Assembly: GCA_963662175.1 (NCBI GenBank)
Contig: OY759214.1
Location: 1,240,001 to 1,304,000 of the forward strand
Source: Aradus depressus
Taxonomy: Eukaryota; Arthropoda; Insecta; Hemiptera; Aradidae
Direction: 5' to 3'
DNA length: 64,000 bases
A program made the position numbers and the translations under genes. Under the pieces are notes generated by a model. The model had not been told where the DNA came from. It made no database searches and was given only the letters and a program-made list of their open reading frames with translations. Below, one piece after another: positions 22,690-33,209 of the stretch; the stretch's first letter is position 1; each line of letters begins with the position of its first letter.

Positions 22690-23700
22690 AAGAATGATAC
22701 TTGCACTTCTCTTACCATCGCCCAGTACTTAATCGTTTGTACATCGCCGCTGTACTCCTATTGTGTGTTAATAACAAATAAATTGGTTTCAATAAACACA
22801 CAGTTTATCATTTTCTTTTCTCTCACCACCCACGGACGTTGTCACGTATAAATACCTACGGCCGTGTAGATGACACAGCTCCCAATTTTAACTTTTTTTT
22901 TTCTCGAGTTATAAACTTATGCTGAGGCCAGCTTGCGCGATGATCACAGCCACATTGGTCTAAGGACAAAGCAACTAAAGGGAAACAATTGCATGACGTA
23001 GATGAAATTGAATGTAAAACTAAAATATATTAGTAATAATTTTACAAAGAAGCAAAATACAATGGCGCAGTGCCCTTGAAGAGGAATGGGGCCACCACAC
23101 AGCACATTCATGAAGGGGAGCAGCGAGCCGACCCGGACGCCAGAAGACCACACAGCAATGGAGAGAAAGACATGGAACCAGCCGCGAGCACACAACTCCG
23201 GAACACCTATCCATCCCTTTCCTATTTCTGTCGCCTCTATTCATTGATTTTGAAATTATATCCTAAATGGTGTTCCTGAATTGACAGACAGCTACAAAAT
23301 ATGAACTTTGATTGGATCGAACCGAAAGATAAAAACAAGTTATGGTATTGTCCTTGTTTAACCTTAAATAGATAAAACCCAATCAGTTTACGGATCTACT
23401 CAACACCCACTCCCTTTCAGTTCTATTTACATATTAAGAAAATTGTTTATTTATCGATACTCAGATACAGAAGCCTCGAGCTTGTGAAACAACATTGTTT
23501 ACCTGCACAAGTATCCAGTATAACTTACGTTAGACTAAAACAGAATGTCGTAGGTCCAAAGTAATGAATATGTATTCTTCTTTATTGGTATTCATGAATT
23601 CTATGGTTCTGTTTTCATGAAGGAAGCAGTGTTCATAAAGTAAGCAGCAATGATCCAATGCATTATTTAGCTCAAAGAAAGGAAAAAAAATAAACTATCT
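22690..23700. other. Unassigned stretch
   Basis: No gene or known repeat recognised. Several short open frames near 22944-23279 overlap on both strands and show no motif. Confidence 0.45.
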
Positions 23701-23704
23701 GGTA

Positions 23705-24046
23705 CGCGGGTTCCGTGCAGCTATTCACCCCCACTTAGCGTACTTGCTCAAGATCGCGTGTTCGAAACCTAACCGAGGCCCTTAGGTTTTACATCTGGGA
23801 AGTAAAAGGAAACCTTGAGCACACCGTCCTTCGGGTGGGACATTAAGCGACAGGTCCCGAGCCAGTATGGTCAGGTACTCGTTAAAGACCCCTGCCCCAG
23901 GTGAATAAAAATTTAGGGTAAGCAAAATTTACGACTCCCACAGTAGAGTCAGGCTCACGTCCACCAGAGTGACGAAAGAGCCCTCTGGTAGTAGGCGATA
24001 TGACCTCGTAATTAAGCCCTGGCATGAGTCATAATAACTAACTAAC
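23705..24046 (+). mobile_element. tRNA-derived SINE, nearly full length
   Basis: The head is diverged but keeps the B box (GTTCGAAACC). The core is well preserved: CCGTCCTTCGGGTGGGACAT, CAGGTACTCGTTAAAGACCC, GTAGAGTCAGGCTCACGTCC, CAGAGTGACGAAAGAGC, CTCTGGTAGTAGGCGATATG. The end has GGCATGAGTCATAATAACTA ACTAAC. Confidence 0.9.
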
Positions 24047-24085
24047 ATAGTTTCAGTAGGTTTGACAACACACTTTGTCAATTAG

Positions 24086-24731
24086 ACAGGGTGGCCCAGA
24101 TAAGCGGGCCACGAATGAAATAACTCCCAAACGGTTAGAGATATCAAAATTCTGCATAGGACTAAAGTTGTATCTATAGTAGAGAGCTATAGTATGACGT
24201 CCTCGAAAAGACAAAAATGACCATTTTAATGGCTCAAACAGCCCTTCGAAGGGCGGGGTTCCCTTTTGACCCTTAAGTTTCATTAAATGTTTTTAAAGTA
24301 CTAAATAAACAAGGAAGAACTGTGCAAACAGATTTTTGATACGTCAAGTAGTTCTCGGAACAAAAACGTTCAAAGTTGTACGTTTTTCTTATTCTGAAGT
24401 TAGTTGGAATTTAATAACTTCAGAATGAGAAAAACGTGAACCTTAAACATTTTTTTTTCCGAGAATTACTTGACGTATCAAAATTCTGTTTGCACAGTTC
24501 TTCCTTGTTTCTTTAGTACTTTAATAAAATATAATAAAACTTAAGGGTCAAAAGGGAACCCCGCCCTTCGAAGGGCTGTTTGAGTCATTAAAAGGGTCAT
24601 TTATGTCTTTTCGAGGACGCCTTACTATAGCTCTCGGCGAGTGCTACAACTTTAGTCCTATGCAGAATTTTGATATCTCTAACCGTTTAGGAGTTATTTC
24701 ACTTGTGGCCCGCTTATCTGGGCCACCCTGT
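24086..24731. mobile_element. 646-bp foldback palindrome
   Basis: The arms start ACAGGGTGGCCCAGATAAGC and end with its reverse complement at 24731. They run almost to the centre, leaving a loop of about 12 nt at 24403-24414 between ATTCTGAAGTTA and TAACTTCAGAAT. Landmarks in both arms are GCCCTTCGAAGGGC, GACGTATC/TACGTCAA and TTCTTCCTTGTTT. Arm divergence is modest. The right end is followed by TATAT but the left flank reads TTAG, so a TA target duplication is not clear. No coding region is evident. Confidence 0.85.
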
Positions 24732-24841
24732 ATATTAAAGAACAAAAAAAAAAAAAACATTACCTAGTAGCTACCAAACTACGAAAAGAGGTGAGGATCT
24801 TGGCCGACGAGGTGAGTCAAGCAGCGTTCCAAGCTAGCAAC

Positions 24842-24972
24842 TAAATCAAGGTAGGCAAAATTCATGAGTCCCGCGGTAGAGACGGTCTCATGTTCACCAG
24901 AGCGACCAAACAGCGCAGTAGGCGATGTGACCTTGTAGTTAAAGCCCGGGCATGGGCCCGGGGGACTAACTT
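24842..24972 (+). repeat. tRNA-derived SINE, 3' fragment
   Basis: Carries AGGTAGGCAAAATTCATGAG, CATGTTCACCAGAGCGACC, GTAGGCGATGTGACCTTGTA and GTTAAAGCCCGGGCATG, with a changed tail (GGGCCCGGGGGACTAAC). Confidence 0.8.
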
Positions 24973-24974
24973 AA

Positions 24975-25095
24975 ATTTCATGTCGATATATCCATTACCT
25001 TAGGGTTGATAAGTTCCACCTCCTCTATTCTCATCCGATTTGGCTGAAACTCAATGGATGTTGTGCTTATTGTGTCGTAGTTACATATGAAAGGT
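24975..25095 (+). repeat. Family A body fragment
   Basis: AAATTTCATGTCGATATATC, then ATTCTCATCCGATTTGGCTG and AAACTCAATGGATGTTGTGC form one diverged sub-repeat directly after the SINE tail. Confidence 0.65.
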
Positions 25096-26755
25096 GAAAA
25101 GATCACTTTTGTTGTGAGGGCCAACTCAATCGCAACAACCCCCATCCCTTCTGGATAACACCCTTTCTGCCAAATAAAATTTAAAAAATCTAGCCGTTTT
25201 AAATAAAAACAATACTACATAATAATAAATAAACAACCATAAGTAGAAATTAATAGTATATTGTACAACTAGTGTGGATAAGGGGCTTATATCGTACGAG
25301 GTCCAAATGGTCAGGGCTTATTTTTGCCCACATCCACACGTTGAGTGCTTCCCTTTGGTCTGAATTATTTTTTCCTTTTCAATTATTATTTTTTTCTTTT
25401 TATATTTTTTTTATACATTTTCAGAAGATTATTGTGGGGGCGATGGCCCCTATGGAATCTACGCCAATGGTATCGATACATTAAATTCATCGACAGTTTT
25501 GAGTTTGTTTCCCCCCTCCGTGACCATCGGCCGATTTGTCCGGAAATGAATAGACAGATGCACCCACCACCAAGTAGACGATATGTAGATGTTACGACTT
25601 TAAATCATTTATCTGTATTTGTATGTTAGGAAAATGTATTTTAGAGGTTGAAGAGGGCAGGAACCTGTAAAGAGCATGTTCTTTCTGCCCCAGTTAGCAG
25701 TAGGTATATGAGGACAATACAAACAACTGATTATTCATCTTCCTGCAATCTGAACAAAAAAAAAATATCCTAATAAGGCTGAAGCAAACAGAGAAGGTTG
25801 AGAGGTGGGTATTTTTTGAAGAATAGCTGTGGTTGAAGGTCGAATGAAAGAATTCCTAGAAAGCACGTGGGAACAGGCAGTCGGCCGGCGTCTATCCAAG
25901 AGGTTTATTATTTTGTCCCTCTCTGGGTTGTCCAGCCTGACTAGAGCGGGGAAATTTCCCTTGAGGAAGCCTATGAAGCCAACATGTAGGGTTGCCTTGA
26001 CGACCTCCCCACTACTCGACTCCCGCCATTTCTAAAGGGGCGCGCCACACCCAGATCCACGCCCGGCAAAATGGCGCCACAACCCATAACCTCTCCACTA
26101 ACTGAGACAATATCGTGACGTACTACCTACAACCCCACCACTCTCATTTAGTCTGGTTTTGAGTCTAGTTTTATTTTATATTTTTCTTATAAAAATTTCT
26201 TGAAACTTTAAAAAAATATCTATAAAATAAATGAAAAAATTGACAACCCTGATAATCTTTGTGGACAATTTATGGTATAAAGGTTTCACCGGCTGCCCCC
26301 CAAGCTCGGATGGAGAGGTACCTCCTTCCCCCGGGGCTGCAATATCTCCTCTAGGGGCGCGCTAAAGAAACATAGGTAATCAATACATTTTTTATAAAAG
26401 TAACGAAAAAAAAATCAATGTCCAACCCATTGAGTACATTAGGCACGGCACGACTAAGAACACATTAATTATTATATTCATTTACTTTTTTTTTATTTTC
26501 AGGGCCCCGGAAATATTTACCTCCGGGGCCACAAGCCGGCTTAATCCCTGCTTGTTTGCCTTTATGGGTTTGGAAAAGTTTCAACCAGACGATCACATCA
26601 AAGTTTATTTCACTCAAATCGGTCAAATATAACCGAAATTATAGCCCCACAGGACGTAGGTCCCAAGGGCCCCTCGCTAGCAACAGAAAACCAATGTTGC
26701 AGTTAAAAGCATTTTATTTTTTATATGATACTACGGTGTGAGAAGGCGCTTGTAT
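25096..26755. other. Mostly unassigned; one family A scrap
   Basis: No gene is recognised. A short family A body piece lies at about 25470-25555 (TCGATACATTAAATTCATCG, CCATCGGCCGATTTGTCCGG). A possible hAT-type end (CCGGGGCCAC followed by AAGCCGGCTTAATCCCTG) is near 26520-26550, but I could not find a partner end. Open frames at 25272-26035 lack recognisable motifs. Confidence 0.4.
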
Positions 26756-26764
26756 ACTTGGCCA

Positions 26765-27192
26765 GCGACACAAGTCCGGTCCTCAGGTTGGTCTCCGAAA
26801 CAAGTCCGGTCCTCAGGTTGGCCTCCGAAACAAGTTAGTCCTCAGGTTGGCCTCCGAAACAAGTCCGGTTCTCAGGTTGGCCTCCGAAACAAGTCCGGTT
26901 CAGTTCTCAGGTTGTCCTCCGACACAAGTCCGGTTCAGTCCTCAGGTTGTCCTCCCACAAGTCCGGTTCAGTCCTCACGTTGGCCTCCGACACAAGTCCG
27001 GTTCAGTCCTCAGGTTGGTCAGCGAAACAAGTGTGGTCCTCAGGTTGTCCTCCGACACAATTCCCGTTCAGTCCTCAGGTTGTCCTTCGACACAAGTCCG
27101 GTTAAGTTCTCATGTTGTCCTTCGACACATTCCGTTTCAGTCCTCAGGTTGTCCTTCGACACAAGTCTGTTCAGTCCTCAGGTTGTCCTCAG
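26765..27192. repeat. 34/35-bp tandem array, about 12-13 copies
   Basis: The unit is close to CTCCGACACAAGTCCGGTTC AGTCCTCAGGTTGTC, with shorter 25-30 bp versions that lack GTTCA. Copies are diverged and unit length varies. Reading frames through it are repeat artefacts. Confidence 0.85.
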
Positions 27193-27380
27193 CTCCGGCT
27201 CCTTTCAGTAGCCTTATACTCCAATAAAAATGCAAATGTGAATTATCCTCTGAATGATTAATACATAGATATAATTATTTCCTGAAGTAGAAAACTTGAG
27301 AAAAGTCCGTGTTCAGAGCATAGACTCTTCATTCCGTAAACATTTTCTTGATAAAAGCAGACACCGGTTGTCGGGGGAGG

Positions 27381-27590
27381 CGGAGCGGGGCGCAGGAGCC
27401 AGGCCGACACATGCCGGAGCGGGGCGCAGGAGCCAGGCCGACACATGCCGGAGTGGGGCGCAGGAGCCAGGCCGACACATGCCGGAGCGGGGCGCAGGGG
27501 CCAGGCCGACACATGCCGGAGCGGGGCGCAGGAGCCAGGACGACACATGCCGGAGCGGGGCGCAGGAGCCAGGCCGACACATGTCGGAGC
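27381..27590. repeat. 34-bp GC-rich tandem array, 6 copies
   Basis: The unit GCCGGAGCGGGGCGCAGGAG CCAGGCCGACACAT is repeated six times with very few changes, in an otherwise AT-rich region. Its recency is shown by the near identity. Overlapping open frames on both strands come from the repeat. Confidence 0.93.
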
Positions 27591-27660
27591 TAAATGGTCT
27601 GTTCATTTCAATGGCTTTCACAAACCTTCCAACACAAAGATCTAAGAATGTTTCGCTCCT

Positions 27661-28162
27661 TCGCTGTTTCGACGGACGATAATATCCTTTTTTCATAATA
27701 TGATACCCTTTTATCATATTATGATAAAAGGGATTATGAAGCAATTTTGACCTTCCTTTTCAAGTGGGAATTTAATCCATTTGTAAGGCGTAAATTGTAT
27801 ATCTGTTCAACCGCTGTCACATAAAGACATCATATTCTCCTTTGTGAAAATAATCGCTGTTTCGACGGACGATATGATAAAAGGGATTATCAAGCGATTT
27901 TGACCTTCCTTTTCCAGTAGGAATTTAACCATTTGTATGGTGTACATTGTATATCTGTTCAACCGCCGTAACAGAAAGACATCATATTCTCCTTTGTGAA
28001 AATAATCGCTGTTTCGACGGACGATATGATAAAAGGGATTATGAAGCGATTTTGACCTTCCTTTGCCAGTAGGAATTCAATCCATTTGTATGGTGTACAT
28101 TGTATATCTGTTCAACCGCCGTCACAGAAAGACATCATATTCTCCTTTGTGAAAATAATCGC
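27661..28162. repeat. 152-bp tandem repeat, 3 copies
   Basis: Units start TCGCTGTTTCGACGGACGAT at 27661, 27854 and 28006 and end GTGAAAATAATCGC. Copies two and three are 152-153 bp. The first is 193 bp because of about 40 extra bases with an inverted repeat CATAATATGATA / TATCATATTATG (27694-27723). The third copy ends just upstream of a TATA-box-like word. Confidence 0.9.
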
Positions 28163-28176
28163 CTCATACTACCTTG

Positions 28177-28185
28177 TATATAAAA
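28177..28185 (+). promoter_or_regulatory. TATA-box-like word after the 152-bp repeats
   Basis: TATATAAAA occurs 15 bp after the last 152-bp repeat. No gene, LTR or transcript end is recognised downstream, so this may be chance in AT-rich DNA. It is noted for its position only. Confidence 0.2.
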
Positions 28186-28386
28186 ACGACCCTGAAGAAT
28201 CACCTACTTAGAGTATATTTTGTGAGTTTGTCCACCAAGAGCGTTATTTCAACCTGACTCACTCTCCTCGTGCCTATACCAATATGCGTCTTCTCAGGAA
28301 GAGACGAATCGAATAATGTCGAAGGTGGGATCAATCCACTTCCAGGATAATCCGGCAACGAAATAGCTTCAAACTTTTTTTTTTTT

Positions 28387-28690
28387 GTGACTCATGCCTG
28401 GGCTTTAATAATGAGGTTATTACGCCTAGCGAGCCCGGACTCTCTGTTGGAGTCCTAAATGCCTAGCGAGCCCGGACTCTCTGTCGGAGTCCTAAATGCC
28501 TAGCGAGCCCGACTTTCTGTTGGAGTCCTAAATGCCTAGCGAGCCCGGGCTCTCTGTTGGAATCCTATATGCCTAGCGAGCCCCCTCCTGGCATTTTATG
28601 CCTACCTAGTTTTAATTACCTAGGGCATTACCCAGGCTTTGAATCCTCGCTTAATGTCCCATCTGAAGTCAATGATTGCTTTTCTTTTAA
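28387..28690 (-). repeat. tRNA-derived SINE, reversed, internally rearranged
   Basis: On plus, TGACTCATGCCTGGGCTTTA and ATGAGGTTATTACGCCTA begin a reversed SINE. The segment with CCAGAGCGCTCTTTCGTCAC is deleted. The piece GCCTA..GAGCCCGGACTCTC..GGAGTCCTAAAT is repeated, and the SINE then resumes with GCCTACCTAG and CGCTTAATGTCCCATC. The tRNA head is not recognised. Confidence 0.8.
28424..28585. repeat. 37-bp tandem repeat inside a SINE
   Basis: GCCTAGCGAGCCCGGACTCT starts at 28424, 28461, 28498, 28534 and 28571, giving four units of 36-37 bp and a partial one. The unit is SINE core, so the array arose in place by amplifying part of an already deleted SINE copy. Confidence 0.92.
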
Positions 28691-28699
28691 TTAATACCA

Positions 28700-29310
28700 A
28701 GGGCGTCTGTACATAAGGAAGGCCTACCAGGCGAATGCTGCTGACGCGGATCCATCACGACGCTATGGACAACTCGCATAGAAAATAGGTACAATCTTTT
28801 TTTTATTACAAAACATTTCTCATATTAACGAAAATAAATAATGAAGATGCAAATAGAAAATATATTTATATTCCGAGTTTACCCCCCTCTTTTAACGAAA
28901 TAGAACATAATTTGAAATTCACCACTAAACTATCATATTGTACCAAAATCTTCAGCTCTCCAGTTATAATATATTAGGGATGAGTCTATCTAGAAGTATG
29001 GGAGCGGTAGGAAGGGGGGCTGGTTCGTCGTCATAGCTGGGGCGAGGGCTAGAGAATAGAAGAGGGGGAATCTAGGGGAGGGAGCCCCCACCCTGGCCGC
29101 CATAATGAGGCGCTAGACTGGCAATATGGATGTGCGCACCAACACTGGCTCAATGCGCATTCCTAGAGGGGAAGTACATGTGCTAGGCCCAACATTACCT
29201 TCATCTTTTAATTATTACACATTTAATAATTATAATGTTCTGAAATATAAATTCTGACTACGCCAATGCATTCAATCATGGAAATTTGACGAAAATTTTA
29301 TAGTTTAGAA
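28700..29310. other. Unassigned stretch
   Basis: No gene or repeat family recognised. Around 29010-29180 base composition is more GC-rich, without a convincing reading frame. Confidence 0.45.
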
Positions 29311-29324
29311 TCTCGTTCGAAACC

Positions 29325-29480
29325 GATGATCCTGAGCTTGTGCAATGGCAGGTATTCGTTAAAGGACTCCCACAGTAGAGTCGGGCTCATGTCCGCCAGA
29401 GTGACGAAATAGGGCTCTGGTAGTAGGCGATATGATCTCATATGGCTCAAGCCCGAGCATGAATCATAATAAATAATTGG
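29325..29480 (+). repeat. tRNA-derived SINE, 3' part
   Basis: The core with an internal deletion (GGCAGGTATTCGTTAAAGGA joined to CTCCCACAGTAGAGTCGGGC) is followed by CATGTCCGCCAGAGTGACGA and GGTAGTAGGCGATATGATCT. The tail is AATCATAATAAATAATTGG. Confidence 0.8.
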
Positions 29481-29562
29481 ATAGTAAAATTGAAAAAAAA
29501 ATGTTAGGTAATTACTATATTTTCCAACTCAGCCAGAAAGTAAATCAGCTGTTTGTATTTGT

Positions 29563-29630
29563 GACTCATGCCGGGGGAAGTTCTAAATCTTGCTCACCCA
29601 GCTATACTTAGGGTAGATGTATTTGATCTC
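29563..29630 (-). repeat. tRNA-derived SINE, short reversed fragment
   Basis: On plus: GTGACTCATGCCGGGG, then AGTTCTAAATCTTGCTCACC and CTTAGGGTAGATGT. Most of the core is deleted. Confidence 0.6.
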
Positions 29631-29649
29631 TTTCCGATATAGTACAGAC

Positions 29650-30603
29650 TTGGAGACTATACTATACTTTACATTATAAGGGTTTTCGTTGGAGACTACA
29701 CACCTTACATTATAAGGGTTTTCGTTAGAAACTACGTACCTTACATTATAGGGGTTTTCGTTAGAGACTACACACCTTACATTATAAGGGTTCTCGTTTG
29801 AGACTACACACCTTACATTATAAGGGTTTTCGTTAGAAACTACGTACCTTACATTATAGGGGTTTTCGTTAGAGACTACACACCTTACATTATAAGGGTT
29901 CTCATTAGAAACTATGTACCTTACATTATAAGGGTTCTCGTTAGAGACTACATACCTTACGTTATAAGGATTCTTGTTGGAGACTACACACCTTACATTA
30001 TAAGGGTTTTCGTTAGAAACTACGTACCTTAGATTATAGGGGTTTTCGTTAGAGACTACACACCTTACATTATAAGGGTTCTCGTTAGAGACTACATACC
30101 TTACGTTATAAGGATTCTTGTTGGAGACTACATACCTTACAGGGCGCCGGTAGCTCAGTAGTATGCGTGCTTGAATTCTGAGCTCAAGAACGTGGGTTCG
30201 AAACCCGACCGAGGCCCTTAGTTCATTTTATCTGGGAGGTAAAATAAACTTAAGCATGCCGTCCTTCGGATGGGACGTTAAGCGATGGTCCCGAGCCTGT
30301 ACGATGTCAGGTACCTACTCGTTAAAGACCCCTACCCTAGGTGAATAAAAATTTAGGGTAGGCAAAATTTAGGACTCCCGCAGTAGAGTCGGGCTCATGT
30401 CCACCAGAGTGGCGAAAGAGCGCTCTGGTAGTAGGCGATATGACCTCGTAGTTAAAGCCCGGGCATGAGTCATAAAACCTAACCTAACCTAACCTTACAT
30501 TATAAGGGTTCTCGTTGGAGACTACACACCTTACAATATAAGGGTTCTCGTTGGAGACTACATACCTTACAATATAAGGGTTCTCGTTGGAGACTATACA
30601 TCT
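29650..30603. repeat. 36-bp tandem array split by a SINE
   Basis: The unit is close to GGAGACTACACACCTTACAT TATAAGGGTTTTCGTT. Neighbouring units differ (ACACACC versus ACGTACC, TATAAGG versus TATAGGG), giving a 72-bp dimer pattern in places. The array occupies 29650-30141 and resumes in register at 30492-30603 after a SINE. Confidence 0.93.
30142..30491 (+). mobile_element. tRNA-derived SINE, full length, clean insertion
   Basis: The SINE begins GGGCGCCGGTAGCTCAGTAG and has the B box GGTTCGAAACC. The core is CCGTCCTTCGGATGGGACGT, TAAGCGATGGTCCCGAGCC, CATGTCCACCAGAGTGGCGA and GAGCGCTCTGGTAGTAGGCG. The end is GGGCATGAGTCATAAAA followed by three CCTAA repeats. Target duplications ACCTTACA flank it at 30134-30141 and 30492-30499. 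They are part of the interrupted 36-bp unit, so both ends are certain. This copy is the best reference for the family. Confidence 0.95.
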
Positions 30604-30898
30604 TAAGTCTCCTCAGTAGATACAATGACAAATGACTCTTTGCAGACGATATAAGGCGAGGACCACAACGAACCCCATCTAAATATCAGTGTGTGAGATT
30701 GGCAGTTGTGAGCATGGAGCACAGTTGAGAATTTTCTATCGATCCCCCGCCCCTCAAAACATTTGGAGGTGGCGGTGGGGGGGCTTTTTACAAAGGAAGG
30801 ATCACAACGTTTTATAACAGCGCTCAAATACAGAGACTTGCGTCACCACTATGACTAGCTGTAAGATGTTTGCTTTTTTGTGCCCCATGCACGGTCTT

Positions 30899-31000
30899 CA
30901 CGACTAGGCCATATCGCCTACTACTACAGAGCGCTATTTCGTCCATCTGGTGAATATGAGCGGGACCATCGCCAACATCCCCCAACGGACGGCATGCACC
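30899..31000 (-). repeat. tRNA-derived SINE, reversed fragment
   Basis: On plus: CGACTAGGCCATATCGCCTA, CAGAGCGCTATTTCGTCCAT, CTGGTGAATATGAGC, then a jump to GGGACCATCGCC and GGACGGCATGC. The middle of the core is deleted. Confidence 0.75.
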
Positions 31001-31370
31001 ACACTTCCTCTCAGCTACCGGCCCCATATTTCTATTTAAAACCATTTCATAAACACTAAGCTTTTTATAAAATATTTTTTTATCTTTATTTACGGTCGCA
31101 TTACATTTTAAACCTTGTTTTGTTTCATTTTGTTTTCATCTTGAATGTATTAATCTGGTTTTTTGTAAACTGTTTGAGCAAAATATTGGTAGGTAAAGAA
31201 GCTTCTGAGATGGAGATCTGCATCTATTTAGGACGATATCCACAAAACAGTTGGTTATATCCACTGAACCATTCAATTACGAATGCTTTAATTAATGAAA
31301 TATATACAATTTTCTGTTATATTCGAGGTCTCTGCTGTTATATTCGAGGTCTCGATTCACGAGGTCTCTG
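31001..31370. other. Unassigned stretch
   Basis: No gene recognised. The open frame at 31120-31371 has no familiar motif. Confidence 0.45.
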
Positions 31371-31833
31371 ATTGGTGAAGACAATAAAGTTATGTAGTCG
31401 TCACTAATTTCATGTTCAGTTTTTACCAACATTTTATGTTTTCCGACCCCTGATTCAAAAAAATAAAAAATGCTGTCTGTATGTCTGTTTGTGTGTGTCT
31501 GTGAACATTGTCATCTTCAGATAGAATTAATTTATTGTAACAGAAAATTTCATTTGTAAATTCAAAACACAGACGACACCTATTCGTTTTCAGCGGAATC
31601 AGCCGAAGAGAAGGGGGTCAGATGAGAGGGCTGAACTCAAAAATCCCAACCCCTGCCCATTTAATGAATGCGTCGACATGCAATTTTATATTTAAATTCC
31701 GAACGCCATAAGAACGACACTATTAATTTTGCGCGAAATTAGCCAAAGGGAAGGGTGGGATCAGAGAAGGGAGGCTACACTTAAAGTAGTGAATTATCCA
31801 CACTAAATTAAGTTTGAGGATTCAGAAGCCCCC
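31371..31833 (-). repeat. Family A dispersed repeat, reversed
   Basis: On plus the order is tail (GTTATGTAGTCG, TTCATGTTCAGTTTTTACCA, TTTTCCGACCCC, GTGTGTGTCTGTGAACATTG), then two body sub-repeats (GACGACACCTATTCGTTTTC and GAACGACACTATTAATTTTG blocks), then the start of the head (TTGAGGATTCAGAAGCCCCC). A 95-bp tandem array starts at once where the rest of the head should be. Confidence 0.75.
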
Positions 31834-33200
31834 GGAGACGTTAACAACAGGAGGCTTCAAGGGACTGAATGAGACTGGCACTACCTCTGCAAGAAGTTTT
31901 GTTGGTTAGATGTATCAGGAACCGGGGTGGAGACGTTAAACAACAGGAGGCTTCAAGGGACTGACTGAGACTGGCAGTATCTCTGCAATAAGTTTTGTTG
32001 GTTAGATGTATCAGGAACCGAGGGTGGAGACGTTAACAACAGGAGGCTTCAAGGGACTGAATGAGACTGGCACTACCTCTGCAAGGAGTTTTGTTGGTTA
32101 GATGTATCAGGAACCGGGGTGGAGACGTTAAACAACAGGAGGCTTCAAGGGACTGAATGAGACTGGCACTACCTCTGCAAGGAGTTTTGTTGGTTAGATG
32201 TATGTATCAGGAACCGAGGGTGGAGACGTTAAAACAGGAGGCTTCAAGGGACTGAATGAGACTGGCACTACCTCTGCAAGGAGTTTTGTTGGTTAGATGT
32301 ATCAGGAACCGGGGTGGAGACGTTAAACAACAGGAGGCTTCAAGGGACTGAATGAGACTGGCACTACCTCTGCAAGGAGTTTTGTTGGTTAGATGTATCA
32401 GGAACCGAGGGTGGAGACGTTAAACAACAGGAGGCTTCAAGGGACTGACTGAGACTGGCACTACCTCTGCAAGGAGTTTTGTTGGTTAGATGTATGTATC
32501 AGGAACCGAGGGTGGAGACGTTAACAACAGGAGGCTTCAAGGGACTGACTGAGACTGGCACTACCTCTGCAAGGAGTTTTGTTGGTTAGATGTATCAGGA
32601 ACCGAGGGTGGAGACGTTAGCAACAGGAGGCTTCAAGGGACTGACTGAGACTGGCACTACCTCTGCAAGGAGTTTTGTTGGTTAGATGTATCAGGAACCG
32701 AGGTGGAGACGTTAACAACAGGAGGCTTCAAGGGACTGAATGAGACTGGCACTACCTCTGAAAGAAGTTTTGTTGGTTAGATGTATAAAAAACCGAGGTG
32801 GAGACGTTAACAACAGGAGGCTTCAAGGGACTGAATGAGACTGGCACTACCTCTGAAAGAAGTTTTGTTGGTTAGATATATCAGGAACCGAGGTGGAGAC
32901 GTTAACAACAGGAGGCTTCAAGGGACTGAATAAGACTGGCACTACCTCTGAAAGAAGTTTTGTTGGATAGATATATCAGGAACCGAGGTGGAGTCGTTAA
33001 CAACAGGAGGCTTCAAGGGACTGAATGAGACTGGCACTACCTCTGCAAGGAGTTTTGTTGGTTAGATGTATCAGGAACCGAGGTGGAGACGTTAACAACA
33101 GGAGGCTTCAAGGGACTGAATGAGACTGGCACTACCTCTGAAAGAAGTTTTGTAGGTTAGATGTATCAGGAACCGAGGTGGAGGCTTCAAGGTACTGACT
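31834..33200. repeat. 95-bp tandem array, about 14 copies
   Basis: The unit begins GGAGACGTTAACAACAGGAG and contains CTTCAAGGGACTGAATGAGA, CTGGCACTACCTCTGCAAGG and TTAGATGTATCAGGAACCGA. Copies are 94-99 bp, with small indels such as an extra ATGT (TATGTATCAGG) and AACAAC/AAACAAC. The 3' end decays near 33200. Confidence 0.95.
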
Positions 33201-33209
33201 GAAACTGAA

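Noticed and set aside
25829..26035. 68-codon plus-strand frame in a GC-richer patch
   Set aside because: No familiar domain, no splice context I can defend, and length is within chance.
26738..27227. Two plus-strand frames of 126-157 codons
   Set aside because: Produced by the 34/35-bp array, with no domain outside the repeat.
27258..27744. Cysteine/proline- and arginine-rich frames on both strands
   Set aside because: Produced by the 34-bp GC-rich array. Frames on both strands are equally open.
30478..30495. Telomere or telomere-fusion site
   Set aside because: Only about three and a half CCTAA units, located precisely in a SINE tail and next to its target duplication.
31120..31371. 83-codon frame starting MFHFVFILNVLIWFF
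   Set aside because: Looks like a membrane segment only because of T-rich codons. No homologous motif or gene context was recognised.
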